64,000 nucleotides of DNA from Bradyrhizobium barranii subsp. barranii (GTDB lineage Bacteria > Pseudomonadota > Alphaproteobacteria > Rhizobiales > Xanthobacteraceae), in the NCBI RefSeq assembly GCF_017565645.3, contig NZ_CP086136.1:992001-1056000 (forward strand), read 5' to 3'. The notes under the pieces were generated by a model, which was given only the letters and a program-made list of their open reading frames with translations, did no database searches and was not told the origin of the DNA. Both the position numbers and the translations under genes were made by a program. Below, one piece after another: positions 1-8,626 of this stretch; within the stretch, counting starts at the first letter, position 1, and each line of letters begins with the position of its first letter.

Positions 1-1
1 T

Positions 2-310
2 TCAAATACGCTTGTTTATAACACCTTTCCGGTGCCGCCTCTCGATGCGTCCCAAAAGGCTACGCTCGAAGGTCATGCTTGGAGCATCATCTCGGCGCGC
101 GAGAGCTACCCCGGCAAGATACTTGATTGGCTTTACGACCCAGACACCATGCCCCAATCTCTTCTCGATGCTCATACTGAGCTCGATGATACGCTGGAAA
201 AGATTTACATCGGACGTGCCTTCAAGAACGACACCGAGCGACTCGAACATCTTTTTAAGATGTACGCGGAGATGACTTCCGTCGAGCAGAAGGAGGTCCT
301 GAGTGCCTGA
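2..310 (+). CDS. C-terminal end of an MmeI-like DNA methyltransferase (partial)
   Basis: The reading frame is open from the left edge and ends in TGA. The visible 102 residues contain the segment NTFPVPPL, then ARESYPGKILDWLYDPDTMP and GRAFKNDTERLEHLFKMY. From memory of the family, this matches the conserved tail of large type IIL (MmeI-like) class I SAM-dependent adenine methyltransferases, after the target-recognition domain. The catalytic NPPY region and any nuclease domain would lie outside the window. The stop codon overlaps the GTG start of the next gene by 8 nt, so the two are probably translationally coupled. Inference: this is the modification subunit of the operon that follows. Family assignment is good; specificity cannot be read. 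Confidence 0.75.
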   Translation, partial: SNTLVYNTFPVPPLDASQKATLEGHAWSIISARESYPGKILDWLYDPDTMPQSLLDAHTELDDTLEKIYIGRAFKNDTERLEHLFKMYAEMTSVEQKEVLSA

Positions 311-2282
311 TTTTGTGCATGTCACCTACGGGCAGACCGGCGCGAGCCAGAAGCAGGACGCGATGGGCATGCGCGCGATGCAGGCGCGCGCCTACACCGA
401 ACGCGGCTCCCAGTATCTCCTGGTCAAGGCGCCGCCTGCCTCCGGCAAGTCCCGCGCTTTGATGTTCATCGGGCTCGACAAGCTGCAACATCAGGGCATC
501 CGCAAAGTCATCGTCGCCGTTCCCGAAAGGTCGATCGGCGCGTCATTCCGCCCGACCAAACTCACCGACCACGGCTTCTTTCGCGATTGGCTCGTCGATG
601 AGGAATGGAACCTGTGCACGGCGGGCGGCGATGCGGGCAAGGTTGGAAGGTTTCAGGTGTTCATGGAGAGCGACGCCGAGGTGCTGATTTGCACCCATGC
701 CACCTTGCGCTTCGCTTATGACAAAATCGGCGCGGACCCGTTTGCCAATTGTCTGCTCGCCGTTGACGAATTCCACCACGCCTCGGCCGATGCGGATAGC
801 CGTCTCGGCGAGGTCGTTCGCGGCCTGCTGGCCGATGGCCGCGCCCATATCGTGGCCATGACCGGCAGCTATTTCCGGGGCGACAGCATTCCCGTACTTC
901 GCCCGGAAGACGAAGAGCGCTTTACTCGTGTCAGCTACACTTACTATGAGCAGCTCAACGGTTACACTTATCTGAAGAGCCTCGGCATCGGGTACCATTT
1001 CTACCGCCGCCGCTATCTCGATGCGATCAACGAGGTCCTCGATCCCGACAAGAAGACCATCATTCATATTCCAAGCGTGAACGCCGCCGAGAGCACCAAG
1101 GAGAAGTACGAGGAAGTCGACCGTATCCTCGATCACCTCGGCGACGTGATACAGACCGACGCGGCTACCGGGCTTCATCATGTCCGGCACAAGAGCGGCA
1201 AGGTTCTCAAGGTGGCCGATCTCGTCGAGGACGACGAGAAGACCCGTAACCAAGTGATGGAAACGCTGCGCAACATCAAAGATCGCGACGACGTCGACAT
1301 CATCATTGCCCTTGGCATGGCCAAGGAGGGCTTCGACTGGATTTACTGCGAGCACGCCCTTACCGTCGGCTATCGCGGCTCCCTTACGGAGATCATCCAG
1401 ATCATCGGACGCGCCACGCGCGACTGCCCCGGCAAGTCGCACGCCCAGTTTACCAACCTGATCGCCGAGCCCGACGCATCCGCCGACAACGTCGCCGACG
1501 CCGTTAACAACATGCTCAAGGCCATCGCCGCCTCGCTCCTAATGGAGCAGGTGCTCGCCCCAAACTTCAAATTCAAGACGCGCGCCACCGATGACAACAT
1601 CGACGGCGGAACCAAGATCGTCGATATCGACTATACGAACAGTGAAACCACCGTCGCCATCAAGGGCTTTGCCGAGCCCAGCACCCCGCGCGTGCGGCAA
1701 ATTCTCCAAAGCGACCTCGTCGATCTCACCGCCTCGGTCATGCAGGACGAGCGCGTGCTGCGCGCGGCGATGAACCCCGACGAGATTCCGCCGGAAGTCG
1801 TGACGCAGGTCTATGTCCCGAAGGTCATCGAGACCAAATACCCGGACCTCACGCCCCAGGAAGTCGAGGAGGTCCGCCAGCATGTCGTCGCCAACGCAGC
1901 CTTCAAGGCGAGCAGCAACGGCGGCCTGCCGGAGCTGAACGACAATCTCATTAAGATGGCGGACAAGTTCATCAACGTGAAAGACCTCAACATCGATTTG
2001 ATCGACAGCATCAATCCCTTCCAGCTCGCCTACGAGATCATGTCGAAGTCCGTCGATGCCGATGTGCTGAAGCGCATCCATGGCGCCATCACCGCGCGGC
2101 GTATCCAGATGACCGAGGAGGAAGCGGTAGCGCTTTGGCCGCGCATCAAGAGTTTCAACGAGACGCATGGGCGCGAGCCGAGCCTCACGGCGCAAAGCCC
2201 GATGGAACGCCGCCTCGCCGAGGCGCTCGAATGGATCAGGGCCAAGAAGCGCGAGCAGATGCGCGCCCAGCAGTCAGGGTAA
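303..2282 (+). CDS. SF2 DExH-box helicase of a candidate restriction/defence operon
   Basis: This 659-residue protein starts with GTG inside the end of the methyltransferase gene. Helicase motifs are visible: Walker A APPASGKS near residue 45, DEFHH (motif II) near residue 155, MTGS (motif III) near 185, and QIIGRATRDCPGK (motif VI) near 370. The roughly 280 residues after motif VI have no motif I recognise. Superfamily 2 proteins of this kind translocate on or unwind nucleic acid with ATP, often as the motor of multi-gene restriction systems. The next gene begins 6 nt after the stop. The role in defence is inferred from its neighbours; the fold assignment is firm. Confidence 0.8.
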   Translation: MPDFVHVTYGQTGASQKQDAMGMRAMQARAYTERGSQYLLVKAPPASGKSRALMFIGLDKLQHQGIRKVIVAVPERSIGASFRPTKLTDHGFFRDWLVDEEWNLCTAGGDAGKVGRFQVFMESDAEVLICTHATLRFAYDKIGADPFANCLLAVDEFHHASADADSRLGEVVRGLLADGRAHIVAMTGSYFRGDSIPVLRPEDEERFTRVSYTYYEQLNGYTYLKSLGIGYHFYRRRYLDAINEVLDPDKKTIIHIPSVNAAESTKEKYEEVDRILDHLGDVIQTDAATGLHHVRHKSGKVLKVADLVEDDEKTRNQVMETLRNIKDRDDVDIIIALGMAKEGFDWIYCEHALTVGYRGSLTEIIQIIGRATRDCPGKSHAQFTNLIAEPDASADNVADAVNNMLKAIAASLLMEQVLAPNFKFKTRATDDNIDGGTKIVDIDYTNSETTVAIKGFAEPSTPRVRQILQSDLVDLTASVMQDERVLRAAMNPDEIPPEVVTQVYVPKVIETKYPDLTPQEVEEVRQHVVANAAFKASSNGGLPELNDNLIKMADKFINVKDLNIDLIDSINPFQLAYEIMSKSVDADVLKRIHGAITARRIQMTEEEAVALWPRIKSFNETHGREPSLTAQSPMERRLAEALEWIRAKKREQMRAQQSG

Positions 2283-2288
2283 GCGGCC

Positions 2289-3464
2289 ATGCCCAAGCCG
2301 ACGTTGGATGATCTCTTGAGCGGTAGCGATCCGTTGCTGGATGTGAAGCCGGCAGCCATCAAGGCGGCTTCCAGCGAGCAGCAGCGGATTCTCGACACCT
2401 TCGTCGAAGTCAACAAGTTCATTGACCATCACAAGCACAAGCCGGGCGATACCGAGAAGCCCTCCGTCTCCGAGCGGGCCTTGCGCATGAAGCTGAACGG
2501 CCTATTAAACGATCCAGCCGTCCACGACATGTTGTTGCCGCATGACCGGCACGCGCTGCTTCCGGTCGCCCCGGTGAAGCCGCCGCAGACGCTCGATGAG
2601 ATATTTGACGACGACCTGCTGAAGACGCCGCAAGACGACATCTTCGATCTCGTCCATGTTAAGCCAGCCGTTGCCAAGCCGGACGAGATCGCCGAGCGTC
2701 AACTGTGCGCCGAGTTCGATAAATTCAAGCCGTTGTTTGAGCAATGCGTCCGCGAAATGACGGATGGCAAGCGTAAGGCCATCCCGTTCGCTAACGAGCA
2801 GGAAATCCGCGCGGGGGAGTTCTTCATCCTGAACGGCGTGCTCGTTTACGTCGCGGAGGTGGGCGAGACACACATCCGCAACGGCAAGAAGAATGCGCGA
2901 CTGCGACTCATTTTCGATAACGGAACCGAAGGCAACAACCTTTTACGTTCGCTTGCGACCGAGCTGTACAAAGACCCCAACGGCCGCCGGATCACCACCA
3001 CCGACATGGGGCCGCTCTTTACGGACACGCCTGCTGCGGGCGACGCGCAGACGGGAATGATTTACGTAGTGAAGAGTCTTTCAGACGACCCGGAAATCCG
3101 CAAATTGGACGGCGCGCTCCACAAGATCGGCTTCACTTCTGGCAAGATGGAAATCCGCATTCAGAATGCCAAGGACGATCCAACGTTCCTGATGGCCCCC
3201 GTACATCCAGTGACGACCTACACCCTCTACAACATCGACCGGGTTAAGCTCGAACATTTGCTGCACGATTTCTTTGCATCGGCGCGGCTCGACATCGAGA
3301 TCACGGACCGCTTTGGCCAGAAGGTACGGCCCCGTGAATGGTTCTTGGTGCCATCCTTCATTATTGGCGAGGCGGTTGCGCGATTGAAGGATGGGTCGAT
3401 CGTCAATTATTTCTACGATCGTGATGCGGGTGCGCTCGTGCCAATCGCTATCAAAGGCGACTAA
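2289..3464 (+). CDS. GIY-YIG nuclease-family protein (T5orf172/Mug113-like)
   Basis: This is a 391-residue protein. A GIY-YIG core can be traced in the C-terminal half: MIYVVKS (GIY strand), LHKIGFTSG (YIG strand), the following Arg in EIRIQNAK, and KLEHLLHDFF carrying the probable metal-binding Glu. The phrase PTFLMAPV and the final RPREWF resemble the T5orf172/Mug113 branch. The N-terminal 170 residues are acidic and unassigned, and could form a partner-binding arm. It starts 6 nt after the helicase gene, so it is almost certainly co-transcribed. Inference: it is the nuclease subunit of the operon. An alternative is a DNA-binding protein with inactive nuclease fold. Confidence 0.72.
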   Translation: MPKPTLDDLLSGSDPLLDVKPAAIKAASSEQQRILDTFVEVNKFIDHHKHKPGDTEKPSVSERALRMKLNGLLNDPAVHDMLLPHDRHALLPVAPVKPPQTLDEIFDDDLLKTPQDDIFDLVHVKPAVAKPDEIAERQLCAEFDKFKPLFEQCVREMTDGKRKAIPFANEQEIRAGEFFILNGVLVYVAEVGETHIRNGKKNARLRLIFDNGTEGNNLLRSLATELYKDPNGRRITTTDMGPLFTDTPAAGDAQTGMIYVVKSLSDDPEIRKLDGALHKIGFTSGKMEIRIQNAKDDPTFLMAPVHPVTTYTLYNIDRVKLEHLLHDFFASARLDIEITDRFGQKVRPREWFLVPSFIIGEAVARLKDGSIVNYFYDRDAGALVPIAIKGD

Positions 3465-3525
3465 CGATAGCAGACAGTGTCTGCGCGAATGGCCTATGTC
3501 GTTCGCGACTGCAAAGAGGATTGAA

Positions 3526-4302
3526 GTGTCGGAACTACAACGCTTCGCGAGCCTGATTACGGAAGTTCCTGAGAGCGAGATTGCCGCCGACGTCACGCTT
3601 GGTGGTCGACTCCTTCTCGCGCAACAGCAGCCGCTGGCGATAAGCTATGCGCCCTTCGAACATATTCAGCATGGCGCCCGGATTGCCATCGTCGGGATTA
3701 CTCCGGGAGCCCAACAGGCCCGGAATGCGTTGGGCGAATTACGACGCCAACTCATTGCGGGTGCTGATCACGGTACCGCCCTTGGAGCAGCAAAGACGTT
3801 CGCGAGCTTTTCGGGGCCCATGAGAGCGAACCTAGTGGCGATGCTGGACTATATCGGGCTTGCGGGTTGGATGGGCTTGGGCAGCACGGCGGAGCTTTGG
3901 ACGTCGCGGAGCGATCTTGTTCACTTCACCAGTGCTATCCGATACCCGGTCTTCATCAATGGAGAGAACTACGGCGGCTCGCCGTCGATGATCACCACGC
4001 CGCTGTTGCGGCAGGCGTTGCTTCAGTATCTGGCAGAGGAAGTGTCCGCATTGCCGAATGCGGTGTGGGTTCCTTTGGGGCCAAAGGTGAGCGAAGGACT
4101 TGCATTGCTCGTTAAGCGCGGGCTTCTGTCGGCAGATCGGCTGCTGGTCGGTTTGCCCCATCCGAGCGGAGCCAACGCTGAGCGGATATCCTACTTCCTT
4201 GGTAGGAAGGACAGAGCGTCGTTATCGGCGAAGACGTCTCCAGACACGATCGATGCGCACCGGGCCGCACTCTTCGATCTAATTGGTAATCTGCCAAGAT
4301 GA
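3526..4302 (+). CDS. Uracil-DNA-glycosylase-superfamily-like protein
   Basis: The protein is 258 residues long from GTG 3526, which I chose because AGAGGA lies 6 nt upstream; an ATG at 3496 in the same frame lacks such a site. Two motifs recall the UDG superfamily: IVGITPGAQQARNA (the GxxPG water-activating loop) near residue 55 and LPHPSGANAERI (the HPSxxN minor-groove loop) near residue 215. The family excises damaged or modified bases. Here it is the fourth gene of an operon with a methyltransferase, helicase and GIY-YIG protein, so recognition of modified DNA is possible, but that is inference. The gene ends about 220 nt before a strong terminator. Confidence 0.6.
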   Translation: MSELQRFASLITEVPESEIAADVTLGGRLLLAQQQPLAISYAPFEHIQHGARIAIVGITPGAQQARNALGELRRQLIAGADHGTALGAAKTFASFSGPMRANLVAMLDYIGLAGWMGLGSTAELWTSRSDLVHFTSAIRYPVFINGENYGGSPSMITTPLLRQALLQYLAEEVSALPNAVWVPLGPKVSEGLALLVKRGLLSADRLLVGLPHPSGANAERISYFLGRKDRASLSAKTSPDTIDAHRAALFDLIGNLPR

Positions 4303-4610
4303 TCCTGCGGGCCTATGGTCAAGGAGCTACATCGCTCTTGGTGCTATCGAGCTTGGATCAGTGGAGCCGGGGCGCACACCGGCTGCTCTGACGATCCAAA
4401 CGCGCGTCACTGACTCAGCATCGTTACACCGGGCCGCTCGGCAGAGTGGTTTCTGGTTCAAAATTTGACGCCCGCGCGGGTTCGTGATAGGCCTTGATCC
4501 ATCATCGCTGTAATTTTTGATCGGAAGCCCCGCCGTAGGTGGGGCTTTTTGTCGTCGACCTGTCCGACGCCTCGGCAATCCCGCCGGGGCGTTTTTGTTT
4601 TGGAGGAACT
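4303..4610. other. Non-coding stretch with two terminator-like hairpins
   Basis: I see no gene here. The stretch holds a clear intrinsic terminator at 4526-4550 (GCCCCGCC / GGTGGGGC followed by T5). A second GC-rich hairpin with the sequence CCTCGGCAATCCCGCCGGGG and a T run ends shortly before the ribosome binding site of the next small gene. Confidence 0.6.
4526..4552 (+). terminator. Intrinsic terminator after the defence operon
   Basis: An inverted repeat of about 8 bp (GCCCCGCC gta GGTGGGGC) is followed directly by TTTTTGT. It lies downstream of the last gene of the four-gene operon and upstream of the 4611 gene, so it separates two transcription units. Confidence 0.75.
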
Positions 4611-4790
4611 ATGACTAACCGCCTTTTCTACGATCCCGATACCGCACGGCCACATGTTGGCTTCAGGTTATCAGCGCACCAACTGGCTGCGCTGGATGAA
4701 GCACGCCTGAACCTGCGTCAGGGCAGATCTGAGTTCGTTCGGCAGGCTATCGAGGAACGTCTGCAACGGCTCCAGGCCGCCGCGAAGTAA
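4611..4790 (+). CDS. Small ribbon-helix-helix-like protein
   Basis: The ATG is preceded by GGAGGA at ideal spacing. The protein is 59 residues long. Its C-terminal part (GFRLSAHQLAALDEARLNLRQGRSEFVRQAIEE, described in pieces: a short strand, then two helices) has the pattern of a ribbon-helix-helix DNA-binding fold, as in CopG/Arc and antitoxins. It has no toxin neighbour, so an autoregulatory or plasmid/phage-type repressor role is more likely than an antitoxin. Assignment is from pattern only. Confidence 0.6.
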   Translation: MTNRLFYDPDTARPHVGFRLSAHQLAALDEARLNLRQGRSEFVRQAIEERLQRLQAAAK

Positions 4791-4890
4791 CCAGCGCCAG
4801 AAGCGAGAAAGCCCCAGCGCGCCAACGCCAGGGCTTTCGTAATCAATCATCCTTTGGATGCTCAACCCTCGAAGATCGAACTGAAACAGT

Positions 4891-5706
4891 ATGCCTGAAA
4901 AATCCGAAAAAAACAACAGCAAGCGCACATCTACGAAAGACAAAATGTTCACGAATCCGGATGGATCACCTTCCATCACGGCCGGCAGCAAATGCGCCTT
5001 CATGAACATGATCTTCGCGATGGATGGCGAGGGATGGACTCCTGCGACGAAGACACTCGCCGTAACGTATTTCGACCTCTCCGAGAAGGAAGGGCACGCC
5101 TTCGCTGGCAGGAAATATCTGAGCTTCAGGACGAAGGTTTCTCTCGACACGATCAGCACCGCTAACGGCGTCATCAAAAAATCCGGACTGTTTTCGATCA
5201 AGCAGCGCGCCAACAAGTCGGTCCTGGCCAAACCGAATATGGCCGCGATCGAGGCGGAGTATGAGAAGTACGTAGCTGACCATGCCGAATATAAGCGGCG
5301 CGAAGCCGAGTCATGGAGCGATGAAGACGATCGCGATGAGGAATCTGATGCCGGTGATGACCGGAACGACGTGCCGGAACCACCGGAATCTGGTGCCGGT
5401 ACCACCGGAACGACGTGCCGGTCGGAAGACGGAAAATCCGACTTTGGTGGACGGGATTTCCGACTTCGGTCGACGGAATTTCCGTCCCATAATCGCTCGA
5501 AGGAAGCGCTCCACCGAACCCCTCCATATGAACCCAAAGAAGAAATTCCTGGTCGCTCCGCTCCGGGCGTGTCTGCGCACTCCTCTGAGAAGGAACACGC
5601 CTGCGGCGCTGACCGACATGGCAATGATCCTACGAGCGACAACCGGCACTTCCAAGCCGCCAGCGGTGACGACGATCTCAACCGAGGCGTTGAGGTTGAC
5701 GTCTAG
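4891..5706 (+). CDS. Winged-helix replication-initiator-like protein
   Basis: The protein has 271 residues. After a Lys-rich start, residues about 30-110 include KYLSFRTKVSLDTISTANGV and IKKSGLF. That is the layout of the N-terminal winged helix of plasmid/phage replication proteins, where a recognition helix is followed by a 'gets more likely to be L at the end' wing. The middle is acidic and charged (WSDEDDRDEESDAGDD), and the C-terminal half is low complexity. The stretch of gene encoding the middle contains exact and imperfect DNA repeats (5360-5477), like origins embedded in lambda O-type genes. Inference: replication initiator of element 1. It could instead be a regulator. Confidence 0.5.
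   Translation: MPEKSEKNNSKRTSTKDKMFTNPDGSPSITAGSKCAFMNMIFAMDGEGWTPATKTLAVTYFDLSEKEGHAFAGRKYLSFRTKVSLDTISTANGVIKKSGLFSIKQRANKSVLAKPNMAAIEAEYEKYVADHAEYKRREAESWSDEDDRDEESDAGDDRNDVPEPPESGAGTTGTTCRSEDGKSDFGGRDFRLRSTEFPSHNRSKEALHRTPPYEPKEEIPGRSAPGVSAHSSEKEHACGADRHGNDPTSDNRHFQAASGDDDLNRGVEVDV
5360..5477. repeat. Direct repeats inside the replication-like gene; possible origin
   Basis: The 18-mer ACCGGAACGACGTGCCGG occurs twice, at 5360-5377 and 5404-5421. It is followed by two imperfect repeats of about 21 nt (5436-5456 and 5457-5477, containing TCCGACTT(T/C)GGT and a GACGG). No strong AT-rich tract sits beside them, which weakens the origin reading. Confidence 0.45.
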
Positions 5707-5815
5707 CCCATGACCGCCAGCCGGTGCTCTGCCTCCACCAGAGGCGCCACCGGCTGATCATCACCCACATCACGATCATCTCTCCCATGCCGGGCCGCCA
5801 AAGCGAAAGACATTC

Positions 5816-6280
5816 ATGACCACCACGAACATCAGCCGGCCGACACGACCGGCCGGAACCACCATCCGCCGCCGCTCCGACATCGACGACAAGGCGGCCG
5901 ACCGGGACAAGCTGGCCGCGTTCGCCGCGACCATCGGCGCAGCAAAGACCAGCCTCAGGCGGGACGCCTGTGGTGACTGGCGCATCACAGGCTTGATCGG
6001 CCACCTCTCGACGGACGGCCGCGAGGTCTATGCGCATCTCGCATGCTCCAGTGCCAGAGCATGGACCAGCGCCAAGCAGAAGCTCAGCTTCCTCACCATC
6101 CAACAAGACGGCGACGACGAAGGCACCCTGAGACCCGATCGACCGCTCACCGTGGATCAGGCAGAGACCCTGAGGACGACCCTCCGGGTACGAAAGGCAC
6201 GGGCAATGGACGGAGCGGCGCTTGAAGCGCTGTGCGCCGCTCGCCAGTGGCGTGAAAACTCCCGTTGCTATCAGGCCTGA
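5816..6280 (+). CDS. Hypothetical protein of element 1
   Basis: The protein is 154 residues, basic at the N-terminus (TIRRRSDIDDKAADRD). It has a central segment with GDWRITGLIGHLSTDG and a charged C-terminal half. I do not recognise a family. The gene lies on the same strand as the replication-like gene and the small genes after it. It has no signal peptide or membrane segment. Confidence 0.5.
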   Translation: MTTTNISRPTRPAGTTIRRRSDIDDKAADRDKLAAFAATIGAAKTSLRRDACGDWRITGLIGHLSTDGREVYAHLACSSARAWTSAKQKLSFLTIQQDGDDEGTLRPDRPLTVDQAETLRTTLRVRKARAMDGAALEALCAARQWRENSRCYQA

Positions 6281-6644
6281 TAATCGACCTTCTGTACGTT
6301 ATTCAGAGCGGGAGGCTCCAATCCCAGGCAAGCGCCCCCGGCCTCTGTACGGGCCTCCTGCACGTCATCGGGGATGATCGATCAAGGGCGATGGAAAGGT
6401 CTGCCGACTCGCGGGTCGCCTTTTCTTTAAAAGATGAATTTCATTTCCGGGTCCGATTTGCATTCCGAGCCAAGTCGCATTGACTTTTTCCCCATATCGT
6501 GAGACTATGTTGGCTACATTGGCACCGGATTGAACGATAGGGCTCCCGCGAGGGAGCCCATCGCTTTTCTACACCACTGACACCCAACCCGCTCGGCAAC
6601 TTGCCCGGCGGGTTTTTGCTTTTCTACACCCCTGGAAGAACACC
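6281..6644. other. Non-coding stretch with two hairpin terminators
   Basis: No convincing gene. At 6539-6558 there is a perfect hairpin (GGGCTCCC gcga GGGAGCCC) followed by a pyrimidine-rich tract. At about 6588-6620, ACCCGCTCGGCAACTTGCC is followed by CGGCGGGTTTTTG. The second resembles hairpins at 4569-4600, 12881-12912 and 13316-13349, placed before or after small genes of this element. Confidence 0.55.
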
Positions 6645-6842
6645 ATGAAGAAAACCGACCCCTTCGCCCCGGATGAGCTTGTCTGCTCACCGATGGTACA
6701 CGTAGCGCTGAAGCTGCCCAAAATCCTGCTCGACAGGATCGACGCTGCCGCCGCTCAAGATGATCCTTCGTGCGCGAACCGTAGCTCGAAGATGCGCCGA
6801 TATCTGATCGCCGGCCTTCGCCGCGAACATGAGGCAGCCTAA
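6645..6842 (+). CDS. Small DNA-binding-like protein
   Basis: The protein is 65 residues with MVHVALKLPKILLDRIDAAA followed by a helix-rich basic end (KMRRYLIAGLRREHE). A beta strand then two helices suggests a ribbon-helix-helix fold, like the 4611 product. It ends one base before the next ATG region, so it is probably the first gene of a short operon (6645-7469). Confidence 0.5.
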   Translation: MKKTDPFAPDELVCSPMVHVALKLPKILLDRIDAAAAQDDPSCANRSSKMRRYLIAGLRREHEAA

Positions 6843-6843
6843 G

Positions 6844-7203
6844 ATGACCACGGACGCAATTGAGGACGCCGTCGTCTCTGCCGCACGCGCCAAGGGCTAC
6901 GCGCTCAACTCCACGACCATGGCGACAGTCGCAATCGACCTCGCCGGCAGCAAGTTGGACGGTGACCTGATCACGATCCCCGGCAAGGGCTCGCTGTCCG
7001 TCCAGGACTATCTTCGCGACCTGCATGACCGGGCTCCGAGCGGGTTCGGCCGACTGCAACAGCCCGACAAGCCGGACGCAGAGCGGACAATCACCGAGAT
7101 GCGTCGGAAACGTCCACTCGACGCCGCGTGGCATGCACGCCATGCCAGAGCCACCGGCATCACCAAGACGATGATGGACGACATCATGAGGAACCGCGCA
7201 TGA
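6844..7203 (+). CDS. Hypothetical protein of element 1
   Basis: The protein has 119 residues from the ATG right after the preceding stop. It is mostly alpha-helical in appearance, with an internal segment DLITIPGKGSLSVQDYLRDL and a basic C-terminus (MDDIMRNRA). No family recognised. Its TGA overlaps the ATG of the following gene (ATGA), which indicates translational coupling. Confidence 0.5.
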   Translation: MTTDAIEDAVVSAARAKGYALNSTTMATVAIDLAGSKLDGDLITIPGKGSLSVQDYLRDLHDRAPSGFGRLQQPDKPDAERTITEMRRKRPLDAAWHARHARATGITKTMMDDIMRNRA

Positions 7204-7469
7204 CCTATCGAAGATTACGAAGTGCAGTTGCCACAAGGGAGGCCATCGAAGCGATTCCGCCTGATGCACGGGAGCAACGGGCTCAGCATCTCGTGGCCCG
7301 CGAACGGGGCCAGCGACTTGCCGCCGCTCAGGCCGCCGTGGCAGCCGCGCTTGAGGCGCATGAACGCGCACTGGCCAGTGTTCCAGCGGCCGAGGCTGAT
7401 CTCAAGGCCGCCCGTGCAAAGCTCGACGAAGTCGAAAGAGAGGTAGCAGCGGCAGCGCCGGCTGCCTAA
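7200..7469 (+). CDS. Small coiled-coil protein
   Basis: The protein is 89 residues and starts in an ATGA overlap with the upstream gene. Residues 25-85 are Ala/Glu/Arg-rich heptad-like sequence (AAQAAVAAALEAHERALASV and later KAARAKLDEVEREVAAA), predicting a coiled coil. I infer no function. It may form a complex with the products of the coupled upstream genes. Confidence 0.45.
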   Translation: MTYRRLRSAVATREAIEAIPPDAREQRAQHLVARERGQRLAAAQAAVAAALEAHERALASVPAAEADLKAARAKLDEVEREVAAAAPAA

Positions 7470-7530
7470 ATGTTTGGACCGCGGTTTTCAGCTTCTCCAG
7501 AGTCGCCGCGGTCCATCGGAGGCGCAACAG

Positions 7531-7803
7531 ATGATATTGAGACGACTCGCAGGACTGCACGCACTCGCGTTGGCTCTCACTGTTGCGCCTCCCGCACTTG
7601 CCGGCCCGTACTGCGTACCCGTCGACGGTCGCGACCAAATCGCCAAAGCCGGCAGCGTGTGCCCGGTCGGGTATTTGGCGTCGGGACCGTGCTGCATCGC
7701 GCTCCATGTGGACACGCCACGCGCCTTTGCCCGTCTGCCCGCCCGATCGTGCCCAAGCGGGACGTTCACTAGCGCCGTCAGCTATTGCGTGTCACTGCGA
7801 TAA
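7531..7803 (+). CDS. Small secreted Cys-rich protein
   Basis: The protein has 90 residues from ATG 7531. The N-terminus (ILRRLAGLHALALALTVAPPALAG) is a Sec signal peptide with likely cleavage after ALA. The mature part of about 68 residues has six cysteines (YCVPV, VCPV, CCIAL, SCPSG, YCVSL). The pairing suggests disulfides and hence a periplasmic or extracellular location. The gene converges on the recombinase gene, overlapping it by 12 nt. No family recognised. Confidence 0.5.
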   Translation: MILRRLAGLHALALALTVAPPALAGPYCVPVDGRDQIAKAGSVCPVGYLASGPCCIALHVDTPRAFARLPARSCPSGTFTSAVSYCVSLR

Positions 7804-8487
7804 ACGCGCGAGAACTCGCTGAACTTGCACGGCCTGCCACTTTCCGTTGCCGAGCGCAGTCGGAATGCCGGCCTCATTCAAGCCATCTGCAATCGACCGT
7901 AGCGACGTTGCGCCGTCCGCCTGTAGCTTGCGGATCGTCGGGCCGATATCTGCCGCATGTTTCGTCGTGCGGTCCAGTAGGGCTTTCCGGGAGGCGTCCT
8001 GCATCTTCGCACCGGGGACAACACCACGGTTGCCGCCAAGCTTCTTCCCTCGACGCTTGGCCGCCGCCAGTGCCGCTTTGGTGCGGGCTGAGATCATGCC
8101 GGCTTCCAACTCCGCCACTGCCACCATCTGCTGAAGAAGGAAACGGCCGGTAGCGCCTTCGATCACGGGCAGGTCCGCGAACCGAACGTCAACGCCGGCC
8201 TCAAGCAGGCGGGACAGGAAGGCGACAGAGCGAGTAAGGCGGTCAACCTTGGAAACCACCAGCGCGGCCCGATGCAGTCGCGCGGCGGCCAGTGCCTGCT
8301 CCAGCGCGGGCCGGTCAGATCGCTTACCCGACTCCACCTCGGTGAACTCGGCAACGATCGTCCAATCGCCACCGTTGAGATAGGCAGCAACCGCGGCCCG
8401 TTGAGCCTCGATGCCGAGACCAGACTTACCCTGCTTGCCGGTGGAAACTCGGTAGTAGGTGACGAACTTCCCATTGTGCTGCGCCAT
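7792..8487 (-). CDS. Serine recombinase (resolvase/invertase family)
   Basis: The protein has 231 residues. The catalytic domain shows YYRVSTGKQ with the nucleophilic Ser near residue 14, KVDRLTRS with the conserved Arg residues near 75, and the E-helix SARTKAALAAAKRRGKKLGG near 135. The C-terminal part (SLRSIADGLNEAGIPTALG) is a helix-turn-helix DNA-binding domain. Small serine recombinases resolve cointegrates or invert segments. Nothing in view shows an inverted-repeat-flanked segment, so its target is unknown. It may be a remnant of an earlier mobile element or contribute to element 1 mobility. Confidence 0.88.
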   Translation of the reverse strand: MAQHNGKFVTYYRVSTGKQGKSGLGIEAQRAAVAAYLNGGDWTIVAEFTEVESGKRSDRPALEQALAAARLHRAALVVSKVDRLTRSVAFLSRLLEAGVDVRFADLPVIEGATGRFLLQQMVAVAELEAGMISARTKAALAAAKRRGKKLGGNRGVVPGAKMQDASRKALLDRTTKHAADIGPTIRKLQADGATSLRSIADGLNEAGIPTALGNGKWQAVQVQRVLARLSQ

Positions 8488-8626
8488 GGCCCGCCTGTTA
8501 CGAATACTTCAACGTCCGTTGACGTATCTGTAACGAGTAGCCCAAGTCTCCGTCAACACAAATCTTGTACCCGTAACAGACGGCGGACCGGCGGTTATCG
8601 CCGGTCCAGCCGCCTTGCAGCACCAG

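Noticed and set aside
543..1442. Long open frame opposite the helicase gene
   Set aside because: The plus-strand gene has all helicase motifs; the antisense frame is a by-product of GC-rich codon use, as are similar long antisense frames over hisD, the tape measure, terminase and transposase genes.
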